This document shows positions 46,422 through 55,427 of a stretch of DNA of 64,000 nucleotides, piece by piece. The notes beneath the pieces were generated by a model that was not told the DNA's origin, searched no databases, and saw only the letters and a list, made by a program, of their open reading frames with translations. This DNA comes from Synechocystis salina LEGE 00031 (GTDB taxonomy: Bacteria > Cyanobacteriota > Cyanobacteriia > Cyanobacteriales > Microcystaceae), in the NCBI RefSeq assembly GCF_015207985.1, contig NZ_JADEVV010000004.1, positions 1-64,000 of the forward strand. Direction: 5' to 3'. The translations under genes were made by a program, and so were the position numbers. Position 1 is the stretch's first letter, and each line of letters starts with the position of its first letter.

Positions 46422-46892
46422 ATGGTAGAGGACTATTTTTGGATTGACTTAGGTTTGGCCCTAACGGTGGCTATTCCTTTGACGAAAACTAGGGAGGTGT
46501 TATCGTTTCCCCTTAATTCCCTTTGTCTGATTCCTGGGGTGAGACCGGAGTTGCTGGGGGTGAGTAATCAACGGGGAAATTTGCTTTGGGTGATGGATTT
46601 GCCCCGCCTATTGTCTCCGACCACGGCCAAGCCTCTCAATTACCGGACCTTAAATAATACTAAGGCGGTGGTACTGGTGGGGGAATCGGCCCAGGTTGCG
46701 GCGATCGCCGAAGGGTTGAAGGGGATTGTCAGCTTTGAACGGGGGGAAATTAAGCCCCTACGGGAACCTTTTTTATTGGGAGAAGGCAACAAAGATGGGG
46801 AAACCATTCTCATTTTGGATGTGGATCAAGTCTTTACCTGGTTTCAAGGAGGGGGGAGTGGTGTTTACCCAGGAGAGAAGGCTGCAAAATAG
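46422..46892 (+). CDS. CheW-like scaffold protein (Tax2-like)
   Basis: The 156-residue protein has the CheW fold. Typical segments are VAIPLTKTREVLSFP near residue 15, IPGVRPELLGVSNQRGNLLWVMDLPRLL near 37, and a C-terminal ETILILDVDQVFTWF. It should couple the MCP and CheA of this operon. It starts 32 bases after the cheY-like gene. The last residues (GVYPGEKAAK) are a basic tail. Confidence 0.9.
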   Translation: MVEDYFWIDLGLALTVAIPLTKTREVLSFPLNSLCLIPGVRPELLGVSNQRGNLLWVMDLPRLLSPTTAKPLNYRTLNNTKAVVLVGESAQVAAIAEGLKGIVSFERGEIKPLREPFLLGEGNKDGETILILDVDQVFTWFQGGGSGVYPGEKAAK

Positions 46893-47011
46893 GAAAAAAC
46901 GACAATTTACCTGTTTTTTGCGGTCTATTGACAAAACTATTTCCACTCCTTGTTAGTCATTAATATTGCTCCGTTAGTTTTCTATTCATTGTTTATCCAT
47001 TGGGAACCGCC

Positions 47012-49465
47012 ATGGCCAGCTCCACCACTACCCCCAAGTTTTCCGCAGAGATCCTCGAATTAGAAAAAATTGCCCTGGGAGCTCCGGACGATCTGTTTGC
47101 CAACATCGTTTTGGCTGGGGCCCTGCAGGAAGAGGAATTTTGGCAGGAGGCGGCCCACTATTACCAAAAAGCTAGGGCTTTGGACTCCGATGGCATTTAT
47201 GCCGAAACCATCTCTAAGGCCTTGGCGGAAATTGGTCCCCATTTACCCGAGGAAGAGGAAGAGGAAATCCGTCCCCAGGTTTTGACGGAGGAAGAAAAAA
47301 AGCAAGCCTATCCCCCGGAAATTTTGGCCCTCCAGGAAACTGTGCGCGATCGCCCAGATGATTTGGTGGCGCAAATTAGTTTTGCCAGTGCTTTGGAAGC
47401 GGGGGGCTTTTTACCTGATGCCCTGGCGGCCTACGAAGATCTAAAAATCCGAGACGAAGAGGGAATCTTCCACACCACCTGTGACCAGGCGATCGCCGGC
47501 ATTGAAGCCCAATTGGCTGACCCGAAGCGAGTTACCCAGGCCACGGGTTGGACGGGGACCCTGAAATACGCCGCTGCCACCGATGATTTGGCTCTGGATG
47601 AGGAGCGCTCTAATTTAACGCTGCAAAAACGCTGGGCCAATCTCCCCATTGCAGCTAAACAGTTCACCGCCTTTGTGGCCTCCAGTGCCCTGACGGTGGT
47701 GGGGGTAGTGGGTACGGGTATGGCCATTGCCCTGGTGACGGGGCGGGCCCAACTGGCCAACCAAACCATGGCGGAGTTAGTCATCTCCGAAAATAACTAT
47801 AACGTCAGCGTCCAAGGCAACATTGTTGATTTTGGCGATCGCTCCCGCAGTGTGGTCCGGGAAACTTTAGAGATTCTCAATGGGGGCTACAATGCCATCT
47901 ACACCATTAACCCCGCTGGCAATTTGGAATTGTCCGTGTCGGCCCTAGAAACGGAGGATGCCCAGGGTAATGCCCGCATTGCCGACAGTGTGCCCCTAGA
48001 AAATTTGACCCTAGTAGAGCAAGCTCGCAGTGGCGGAACGGAAATGGTGGCCGGTCGGGGGGACATCCGTGGTGTGCCCTTTACCATTGCGGTCAAACCC
48101 ATCAGTGATGGCCAGGGGGAAGTGACTGCTTTTTTGGTGCGGGGTAAACAGGAACAGGCTTTGATGGACTTGCTGGAAACCACTTTCCTCCTGCAGATGG
48201 GGGTGGGGGGTCTGGCCCTGGTGGTGGCGGCGATCGTGGCCTATTGGCTGGGAAGAACTTTGACTAAGCCCCTAAAAACTTTACAGACTACCGCCCAAAA
48301 GTTGGGGGAGGGGGACACCAGTATGCGGGCAGTGGTGGAATCCAAGGATGAGGTAGGGGAATTGGCCCGCACCTTTAACGCCATGGCAGAACAAATTGAG
48401 GCTTCTACCCAATCCCTGCAGGAAACCTCCTTGGAACGGCAACGGGAAGCGGAAAACCAACGGCGCCAAAAAGAAGAACTCCAAGAAGGGGTGGTGCGGT
48501 TGTTGACGGATATTGAAGAATCCTCCCGGGGGGATTTGACTGTGCGCAGTTCGGTGGAAGCCGGGGCAGTGGGGGCGATCGCCGATGCCTTCAATGCCAC
48601 CCTAGCGGGGTTGAGAAAACTGGTTAAACAGGTGGTGGATACGGCGACGGAGGTAAGTGGCCAGGCCCAGGAAGATAGTGAGGAGATCACTAGTTTGTCT
48701 GACAATGCGCTGGAACAGGCCCGGGCTCTGGAATCGGCCACGGCTTCGGTGGCGGAAATGGCCCAATCCATTGAATCCGTAGCTAAAAGTGCCCAAACGG
48801 CAGCGGCGATCGCCAAACAGGGTAACGAAGCCGCCCAGCAGGGGCAAAACACCATGGACCAAACGGTGGACAGTATCTATAAGGTGCGGGGGCGGGTAGC
48901 AGAAATTTCCAAAAAATCGAAGCGATTGGCGGAATCTTCGCTGGAAATCTCTAAAATTGTCGGTATTATCGCTGGTATCTCCGAAAAAACCAACTTGTTG
49001 GCTTTTAACGCCTCCATTGAAGCCGCTCGGGCCGGGGAAAATGGCCAGGGCTTCCGGATCGTTGCGGATGAGGTACGTCGTCTAGCGGAAATGGTCACCC
49101 TTTCTGCCCAGGAAATTGAACAGGTAATTCTGAGCATCCAAGAAGAAACCTCCCAAATGAGCCAACTAATGGAAGAAAGCACCAACGAGGTGGTAACTGG
49201 CACCCAACTAGTGCAAAAAACCAAGGAAACCCTGCAAAATCTGACCCAAATTAGTGAGGAAATTGATGGCCTCCTCGATTCCATCTCCCGTAACACCGAA
49301 TCCCAACGGTTGGCCTCCCAGACGGTGACGGAAACGGTACAGAACGTAGCCAGTGTGGCAAAATCCACCTCCGATAAATCTCAGCAGGTATCCCAATCCC
49401 TCCAGTCCCTGGCTAAAACCGCTGTGGATCTACAAACCGCCGCCGGTAAATTCAAAGTGGAATAG
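47012..49465 (+). CDS. Methyl-accepting chemotaxis protein (PilJ-like)
   Basis: The 817-residue receptor begins with a soluble acidic region holding two TPR-like repeats (about residues 10-140), which is unusual for an MCP. Two membrane helices (about 225-248 and 395-418) bracket an extracytoplasmic sensor region. HAMP domains follow ([18 protein letters not shown] near 422, and a second near 500), then the signalling domain with hairpin tip [21 protein letters not shown] near 660 and [11 protein letters not shown]. The frame opens at a TTG at 47000; the ATG at 47012 is preferred. Confidence 0.92.
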   Translation: MASSTTTPKFSAEILELEKIALGAPDDLFANIVLAGALQEEEFWQEAAHYYQKARALDSDGIYAETISKALAEIGPHLPEEEEEEIRPQVLTEEEKKQAYPPEILALQETVRDRPDDLVAQISFASALEAGGFLPDALAAYEDLKIRDEEGIFHTTCDQAIAGIEAQLADPKRVTQATGWTGTLKYAAATDDLALDEERSNLTLQKRWANLPIAAKQFTAFVASSALTVVGVVGTGMAIALVTGRAQLANQTMAELVISENNYNVSVQGNIVDFGDRSRSVVRETLEILNGGYNAIYTINPAGNLELSVSALETEDAQGNARIADSVPLENLTLVEQARSGGTEMVAGRGDIRGVPFTIAVKPISDGQGEVTAFLVRGKQEQALMDLLETTFLLQMGVGGLALVVAAIVAYWLGRTLTKPLKTLQTTAQKLGEGDTSMRAVVESKDEVGELARTFNAMAEQIEASTQSLQETSLERQREAENQRRQKEELQEGVVRLLTDIEESSRGDLTVRSSVEAGAVGAIADAFNATLAGLRKLVKQVVDTATEVSGQAQEDSEEITSLSDNALEQARALESATASVAEMAQSIESVAKSAQTAAAIAKQGNEAAQQGQNTMDQTVDSIYKVRGRVAEISKKSKRLAESSLEISKIVGIIAGISEKTNLLAFNASIEAARAGENGQGFRIVADEVRRLAEMVTLSAQEIEQVILSIQEETSQMSQLMEESTNEVVTGTQLVQKTKETLQNLTQISEEIDGLLDSISRNTESQRLASQTVTETVQNVASVAKSTSDKSQQVSQSLQSLAKTAVDLQTAAGKFKVE

Positions 49466-49520
49466 GTCAAAAATTTTTTCATGCCTCGTCCAAACGCCTA
49501 ACTCTCCATCTGGTCAACGT

Positions 49521-52289
49521 ATGTTTGATGCCGCCACCTTAGCCGCCATTACCGCCGAAGCCCGCCAGGCCTTTCTGGAGGAAGATGCGCCGGAATGTTT
49601 AGAACAGTTGACAGTGGGTTTTCAGTCCTTGGAACAGGTGTTGAACTCTGCCGGGGATGCCCAGCAACGCCAGAAATTAATCCAAGATATGGGACGGGCG
49701 GCCCATTCCCTGAAGGGGGGAGCGGGCATGTCGGCCCTCACTCCCCTGCAAACCCTTTGCCATCGCCTAGAGGATTTATTTGAAGCCCTGGAACAAGGAA
49801 GGGTGGAAGATACCTCCGTGGCAGTGGGTTTGATTGGCATGACCATTGAAGAAACCCAGGCCATGGTGGAGTTAGCTAACAGTGGCCAGTTGCTGGATAC
49901 GGATGAGCCACCGGAACTAGCCTTGGCCCTAGGAGAATTTCTGGCCACCTGTCAACCCCAGCCTGCCCAGGGGGAAACGGTTAGTGGCAATGTGTCTCAA
50001 TTTGTGCGGACTTCCCTCTCGGTGGAATTGGAGGCCTGTTTAGATCGGGTGGAACGTCGGTTGGAACGGGGCGGCACGGCCGGGGAATTGCGGGAAAGTT
50101 TTAGTCTTTTACTGGAGGAATGTACTCTTCTGGGCCAGGCCCTTAGCTGTGAATGGCTAGAGGAAACCGCCAAGGAATTCCGGGCCCAACTAGCCGAGCC
50201 TTCCCTTGATTTGCCCAGCTTTATCCCTCCGGCGATCGCCACGTTGAGATCCCTAAGGGCGCAGTTTCTAGCAGGGGAATTAACGCCCCCAGCAGATCCA
50301 CCCCCAGTGGCCGTCGTAGAAGCCCCAGTCCCTGTGACCATGGCCCAGACTGAGCCAGTCCCTGTTACCGTTACTGCCTCAGCACCGCTCCCCGTAAAAT
50401 CGCCTGTCGCAGTTAGGCCGACCACTAGCCGCCAAACTCTCCGTATTCCCCTCGATCGCCTCAATAAACTGAGCAACACAGTCAGCGAACTGCTAATCAA
50501 CCAGGAGAGGTTATTGGAATACGACAAACAACTGCGCCAGGCCAGTCGTAACTTGAAAAAACGGGGACAACAGTTAATCCCCATGCGGGAACAGGTGGAG
50601 TCTCTCTATGACGAACTGTCCTTTAGTGACCAAACCAAAGTCATCCCCGGCAATGGAGGGGAGCCCAGTGAAGGCCAAAGTAGTCTAGGCATAGCTGGGT
50701 TAGTGGACTTTGACGCGTTGGAAATGGATAGTTACACCGCTGTCCACGGCATTTTGCAGAGGTTTCAAGAACTGATGGTGCAGGTGCAGGAAATCCAGGA
50801 AGACGTGGATTTAGTGGAACGGGATTTACAGGAAACTTTGATTCAAATGAGTCAATCCCTCCATCAGTTGGATAGTGAGTTGACCCAATCCCGTCTGGTG
50901 CCCTTTCGGGGTCTTGCCCAATCCTTTGCCCAACCCCTAGAAAAATTAGGCGATCGCCATAAAAAGCCGATACAGTTTGCAGTTGAAGGGGAAACAACCT
51001 TGGTGGAGGTGGCCATTCTCGACCAGTTACGCACCCCCCTCACCCATTTAATCCGCAATGCCTTTGACCATGGCCTAGAATTTGTGCCGGAACGCCAGGC
51101 CCAGGGCAAACCCCCCCAGGGAACCATCACCCTCAGCGCCAGCACGGCTAATAACCAAGTGCTGATCACCGTAGCCGACGACGGTCGGGGCATTGATCCA
51201 GAGAAAATTGCCCGCAAAGCAGTGGAACTGGGTTGGTTAACGGAAGCACAATCAGGGAGCATGGCCGAAGCCCGAATACTTGATTTTCTCTTCCAGCCGG
51301 GATTTTCCACCGCGGCGGAGGTTAGCAACCTGTCCGGCCGGGGCCTGGGGCTAGACATTGTCAAGCAGATGATCGAAGCCCTGCGGGGGACATTGACGGT
51401 GGAAACTAAACTGGGCCAGGGCAGTCGTTTTCTCATCCGTATTCCCCTCAGCCTTAACATTGTGCCCCTACTGTTGGTGCGCTATCAACAGCGGTTACTG
51501 GCGTTTCCTTCCGAAAGTGTGTTGCGTATTTTGCCCCTGGATGATTACCCCGTTAAAAATGGCCGGGTGGAGTGGCAATCCCAAATTATGGAAGCCCGCC
51601 CCCTGGATGAGGTGTTACCCCAAATTTATCCCCAGGGTTTTAGTCCTTCCCCTGGTTTACCCCATAAAGTCGGCCTCATGGTCAACCTCGGCGATCGCCC
51701 GGCATTGTTAACGGTGGAGCAAATTGTCGATGAACGGCCCCTAGTGGTCAAGGCTTTGGATGCCATCACCCCCATTCCTTCCTATGTGGCGGGTTGCACT
51801 GTGTTGGGGACTGGGGATGTGGTGCCTGTATTAATTCCCAACAATTTTGCTGTGCTCTGGCGCATGGAACCCACCCTGACCCAAGCTCCCAGCGTCCTTG
51901 GTACTGGCCAAACAACGATTCTGGTCATAGACGACTCCGTCACAGTACGGCGGACTCTACAACGGGTATTGGGGGGCACTTTCCGTTTGATCCAATGTCG
52001 GGATGGCAAGGAAGCCTGGGATTTGCTCAACCGGCAGAACCAAGGCATTGATTTAGCCCTGTGTGACATCGAAATGCCCAATATGGACGGCTTTAGCCTC
52101 CTGCAATTGGTGCGGGCCCACCGGGTATGGCATAGCTTGACGGTGATTATGCTTACTTCCAGGGAAAATCCCCTCCACCGTAGCCGAGCCCAGGCCTTAG
52201 GTGCCAGTGGCTACCTTACCAAACCTTTCCAACCAAACCAACTACTAGATACCATTGACCAATTTTTGGCAGAAACTGCTAGGAATTAA
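49521..52289 (+). CDS. CheA hybrid histidine kinase with receiver (Tax2-like)
   Basis: The 922-residue kinase has an N-terminal HPt domain (phospho-His in GRAAHSLKGGAGMSAL near residue 60), a second helical region near 165-240, a Pro/Val-rich linker, and a CheA dimerisation region (LDRLNKLSNTVSELLINQERLL near 313). The ATPase domain has THLIRNAFDHGLEF near 508, VADDGRGIDPEKIARKAVE near 552 and LSGRGLGLDIVKQMIE near 607. A CheW-like domain and a C-terminal receiver (VIDDSVTVRR, LCDIEMPNMDGFSLL) follow. The frame runs 56 codons upstream inside the MCP gene; the Met at 49521, after that gene's end, is the natural start. Confidence 0.94.
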   Translation: MFDAATLAAITAEARQAFLEEDAPECLEQLTVGFQSLEQVLNSAGDAQQRQKLIQDMGRAAHSLKGGAGMSALTPLQTLCHRLEDLFEALEQGRVEDTSVAVGLIGMTIEETQAMVELANSGQLLDTDEPPELALALGEFLATCQPQPAQGETVSGNVSQFVRTSLSVELEACLDRVERRLERGGTAGELRESFSLLLEECTLLGQALSCEWLEETAKEFRAQLAEPSLDLPSFIPPAIATLRSLRAQFLAGELTPPADPPPVAVVEAPVPVTMAQTEPVPVTVTASAPLPVKSPVAVRPTTSRQTLRIPLDRLNKLSNTVSELLINQERLLEYDKQLRQASRNLKKRGQQLIPMREQVESLYDELSFSDQTKVIPGNGGEPSEGQSSLGIAGLVDFDALEMDSYTAVHGILQRFQELMVQVQEIQEDVDLVERDLQETLIQMSQSLHQLDSELTQSRLVPFRGLAQSFAQPLEKLGDRHKKPIQFAVEGETTLVEVAILDQLRTPLTHLIRNAFDHGLEFVPERQAQGKPPQGTITLSASTANNQVLITVADDGRGIDPEKIARKAVELGWLTEAQSGSMAEARILDFLFQPGFSTAAEVSNLSGRGLGLDIVKQMIEALRGTLTVETKLGQGSRFLIRIPLSLNIVPLLLVRYQQRLLAFPSESVLRILPLDDYPVKNGRVEWQSQIMEARPLDEVLPQIYPQGFSPSPGLPHKVGLMVNLGDRPALLTVEQIVDERPLVVKALDAITPIPSYVAGCTVLGTGDVVPVLIPNNFAVLWRMEPTLTQAPSVLGTGQTTILVIDDSVTVRRTLQRVLGGTFRLIQCRDGKEAWDLLNRQNQGIDLALCDIEMPNMDGFSLLQLVRAHRVWHSLTVIMLTSRENPLHRSRAQALGASGYLTKPFQPNQLLDTIDQFLAETARN

Positions 52290-52591
52290 ATCAACTAACA
52301 AGACTTTTCCAGTCGGCGATCTCCCTTGCATTGCTTCAGGATCTCCATTGAATTGGAAAACTTCTGCAATATCCATCAAATGAGAGTTTGAGAAGTGGCT
52401 TGTTGCTTTTTACTTCTATCTGGACAATTTGAGTTACTAGCAAGACCTTGATTTTTGTCCAGAAGGAGTTAGAAAACTTCTTTTTTGAAGCGGACCATAT
52501 TTTGTGATGCTACTATCCCATTGGAAGTTTAGGCTTTGACACCAGACTTGCCCGTATTGTCATACATAGGCGATCGCCAATTTTGAAAATT
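52290..52591. other. Intergenic region between cheA and the ferredoxin gene
   Basis: No gene is visible in these 302 bases. A perfect 9-bp inverted repeat, TCTGGACAA (52419-52427) and TTGTCCAGA (52455-52463), has a 27-base loop. The segment GAAAACTTCT occurs twice (near 52357 and 52472). No T-tract terminator or clear promoter is seen. Confidence 0.4.
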
Positions 52592-52888
52592 ATGAATCAT
52601 TGCATAATTTCCTTCCCTGAAAGTAATTTTTCGCTCCTATCATTACAATTTAATGCTCGTCTAGGGGAATATTTAACCCCAGAGAACTCGCCAATTTTAT
52701 TCGGTTGTCGCACAGGATTATGTGGTACCTGTCTAGTGCGGGTTGTGGGGGAACTCCCTCCTCCAGAGGCCGAGGAAAGGGAACTGTTGGCTATTTTGGC
52801 CCCCGATGACGCCCAAGCTAGATTGGCCTGTCAAATTAAGTTAACGGGAGATATTGCGATTAGAACCTATCAAAGCGATGAAATTTGA
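52592..52888 (+). CDS. Plant-type 2Fe-2S ferredoxin
   Basis: The 98-residue protein has the plant-type ferredoxin cysteine pattern: ILFGCRTGLCGTCLVRVVGE near residue 36 and LACQIKL near 79. It probably hands electrons to the Rieske oxygenase encoded next, whose start codon lies inside this gene's last codons. The frame opens with a TTG at 52583; ATG 52592 is used. It matches ssl2559 of PCC 6803 in position (from memory). Confidence 0.92.
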   Translation: MNHCIISFPESNFSLLSLQFNARLGEYLTPENSPILFGCRTGLCGTCLVRVVGELPPPEAEERELLAILAPDDAQARLACQIKLTGDIAIRTYQSDEI

Positions 52889-53891
52889 AGATTTTTGGTA
52901 TGTGGCCGCGGAAAGTAGGCATTTAAAGTCTGGCCAAGTTTTGGCTCGGCAAATTTTGGGGCAATGGTTAGCAATTTTTCGAGATCACCATGGCACGGCG
53001 ATCGCCTTGGAGGATCGTTGTGTCCATCGCCATAGTCGCCTTTCCTGCGGTTCGGTAAAGCAAGGTAATCTTCACTGTCCCTACCACGGTTGGATTTATG
53101 ATCATCGAGGGCAAGTTATTGGTGTGCCAGCGGAGGGTCGGCAGTTTAAACCAAGGGAAAATTTGCAGACAAAATGTTACCAAACGATGGAGCAGGAAGG
53201 CTTTATTTATGTCTGTTTAGGGAACCCCATTCAACCCCCTTTTGCTTTACCCCAGTATGGTGAAAAAGGTTGGCAGAGGATAAGGCTAATCCACCAATTT
53301 GCCAATAACGTCACCAACTGCGTTGAGAATTTCATTGACATTCCCCACACAGCTTCGGTGCATCCAGGTATTTTTCGCACTGCCCAACGGCAAGCCATAC
53401 AAATGACTGTGCATCGCCATCAAGGACAAGTCAAAGCTGAGTATCATAACGAAAATAATAATTTGGGTTGGTGGGGCAAATTCCTCAATTCCCAGGGCAA
53501 TGAAATTATTCATACTGACCGGTTTATGATGCCGAATACCACGTCTGTGGAATATAAATTTAATGCCCAACGTCATTTATTTATTACTAGCCAATCGGTG
53601 CCCGAAACGGAGCAATCTACCCTAGTTTATACAGACGTTGCCTTCAATTATGGCATTTGGAATTTATTTGCCATTCCTTTGGTTTGGGGGACTGCAAAAC
53701 GGATTATTGCCCAGGACTTAAAAATTCTTGCCATCCAACAGGAAGTAATCGCAAAATACGGCACCAATTTTAATCACACCCCCGCCGATACTATCCATAT
53801 TTTTGTGGAATCCATCCGCACGGCGATCGCCAAGGGAGAAGATCCGCGACAGTTGCCAGATAAGAGTGTGGAAGTAACTTTCTACGTTTGA
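52878..53891 (+). CDS. Rieske non-haem iron oxygenase
   Basis: The 337-residue protein has an N-terminal Rieske 2Fe-2S domain (CVHRHSRLSCG and LHCPYHGW, ligands Cys-His and Cys-His, near residues 49-71) and a catalytic domain with the mononuclear iron motif ENFIDIPHTASVHPGIF near residue 148. Such enzymes use reduced ferredoxin to oxidise hydrophobic or aromatic substrates; the substrate here is not indicated. The start overlaps the ferredoxin stop codon by 11 bases, implying coupled translation. It corresponds to sll1297 of PCC 6803 (from memory). Confidence 0.92.
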   Translation: MKFEDFWYVAAESRHLKSGQVLARQILGQWLAIFRDHHGTAIALEDRCVHRHSRLSCGSVKQGNLHCPYHGWIYDHRGQVIGVPAEGRQFKPRENLQTKCYQTMEQEGFIYVCLGNPIQPPFALPQYGEKGWQRIRLIHQFANNVTNCVENFIDIPHTASVHPGIFRTAQRQAIQMTVHRHQGQVKAEYHNENNNLGWWGKFLNSQGNEIIHTDRFMMPNTTSVEYKFNAQRHLFITSQSVPETEQSTLVYTDVAFNYGIWNLFAIPLVWGTAKRIIAQDLKILAIQQEVIAKYGTNFNHTPADTIHIFVESIRTAIAKGEDPRQLPDKSVEVTFYV

Positions 53892-53902
53892 TGGGTAGGG
53901 CT

Positions 53903-54151
53903 TTATGGATCGTTGGGCTTGGGGCGACGCATTCCTTTGCCCAGATAGGCAATGCAAAAAGTAGTCAGGGCCATCATGGTTAAATTGAAGTTCTGGGTGG
54001 TTCCCCAGAGGGTGAGGGGACAGAGGAGAAACACCGCTAAACTGAGGTAGATTTTTGCTCTGCCTGAACCGGACTTTTGTTTAATTTGCTTAGGTTTATT
54101 GCCAACCTTGGTAGAGAAAAATAATCGCTTCAACCGCCGGTAACTCTTCAT
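53903..54151 (-). CDS. Small two-helix membrane protein
   Basis: I do not recognise this 82-residue protein. The N-terminal half is strongly basic (MKSYRRLKRLFFSTKVGNKPKQIKQK), followed by two hydrophobic segments, about residues 33-50 and 55-71, and a basic tail (GMRRPKPNDP). It is convergent with the Rieske oxygenase gene, ending 11 bases after it. No function can be assigned. Confidence 0.6.
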   Translation of the reverse strand: MKSYRRLKRLFFSTKVGNKPKQIKQKSGSGRAKIYLSLAVFLLCPLTLWGTTQNFNLTMMALTTFCIAYLGKGMRRPKPNDP

Positions 54152-54324
54152 ACGTTTCTGTTGTATTGCTCGTGGAATTTATCCTTAAAATTCTAGTTAT
54201 TCCAGTCATGAAATGGGTCTTGAAGACCTCCCCCGCTCCCCAGTGAAAAAGTAAACTTCAGCCGCAGTGTAACCAAAATGCAGATGGGTATGGAAGGGAT
54301 AATTCTGAACTTTTACCCACTTTT

Positions 54325-55293
54325 CTAGGCTGGCAAAAGCATACAAACAACGTGGGCAACCTGGCCATGGTTATCTAGAATGGGGGAAAACCAAGCATCG
54401 TAGAACCAAGTGCCATGGTCAACCCGTTCCAATTGCACACTGACGGACTCAATCACATTGTTAGCTAAAGCATGGCTGATCAAACTTTTTAATTCGTTAG
54501 CTTCGGGTAACAAATAATAAATCGATTTACCAATGCTTTCTTTGGGGTCAAGGCCAATTTGTGCTAAATATTTTCCCCCACATTTTAGCAATACTCCTTG
54601 GTTATCTAAAATGAAAATCACACTGGGAAACCATAAAATAGCCTGGTTTAAGAGGTCATCTTCCTGTTGGATCAGGGTCTCATTTTGTTTATGTTTGGTT
54701 TGAATGCGGGCATTGTTCAAGACTAGGGCAATTAATTCCGCCGTTTTTTCCATGGCGATGGCAGAGGCCGGGGTGAAATGGTCCGCTTGGGAATGCATCA
54801 GGGTTAAAATCCCCAATAATTCGTCTCCCCAAACAATGGGAACCCCCAGGGCCGACAGGGCATTGTAGGGTTCGTCGGGCAGTTTCAGCCAACGGTAATC
54901 CTTAGTGGTGTCGTTAATTAATCCCGTTCTTTTATTTTCCCTGACCCAACCCGCCAGTCCTTTATCCAACACTTGGCCGACAAGATTTTTTTTCTGATTT
55001 TGGTCGGTGGCTCCCCTGGCCAAAATACTCTCTGTGACCCGGCCGTCGCCATCTAGTAAGAAAAGACTGCCCAACTGGGCCCCCGTTTGGTGAATGGAGG
55101 CTTCCATGGTTTTTTGCAACGTGGCCTTAATCAACATCCGCCCCGCGGAGACGTTGGTGAGGGAAATAAAGCCTTTGAGAATTTTATTTTGGATATCCAG
55201 GGTGTTGTTACTGGCTTTGAGGCTGGCCAACTCCTGCTCTAGGGCTTCGATTCTGGCTAGAGACTGATCTGGATTGGGATCGTAGATGCTCAT
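54325..55293 (-). CDS. Coiled-coil, GAF and PAS domain sensor protein
   Basis: The 322-residue protein starts with a short coiled coil (about residues 10-45: ALEQELASLKASNNTLDIQNK), followed by a GAF domain (about 55-195; LGSLFLLDGDGRVTESILARG) and a PAS domain (about 215-320; ILWFPSVIFILDNQGVLLKCGGKYLAQIGLDP). No kinase, cyclase or GGDEF output is present, so it must act through a partner. No cysteine in the usual bilin-binding context is visible in the GAF domain. Confidence 0.82.
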   Translation of the reverse strand: MSIYDPNPDQSLARIEALEQELASLKASNNTLDIQNKILKGFISLTNVSAGRMLIKATLQKTMEASIHQTGAQLGSLFLLDGDGRVTESILARGATDQNQKKNLVGQVLDKGLAGWVRENKRTGLINDTTKDYRWLKLPDEPYNALSALGVPIVWGDELLGILTLMHSQADHFTPASAIAMEKTAELIALVLNNARIQTKHKQNETLIQQEDDLLNQAILWFPSVIFILDNQGVLLKCGGKYLAQIGLDPKESIGKSIYYLLPEANELKSLISHALANNVIESVSVQLERVDHGTWFYDAWFSPILDNHGQVAHVVCMLLPA

Positions 55294-55427
55294 ACACGGA
55301 GGACGATGAAAATTGGCCTAGACGCTTTTATCCTAATCTTCTTGGGGATTTTCCGGTTGTTAAAGGGAAGACTTTTCCTTGATCTGGTGGGTGAGTTGCA
55401 GTAAATGATAGCGATATTGACCGCATT

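Noticed and set aside
49353-49520. CheA starting inside the MCP gene
   Set aside because: The 56-codon extension is Pro/Trp-rich and lies in the MCP coding end; the HPt domain begins right after Met at 49521.
50864-51460. Minus-strand frame of 198 codons opposite cheA
   Set aside because: It is antisense to the ATPase domain motifs of CheA, and its composition is Arg/Ser-rich as expected for a shadow.
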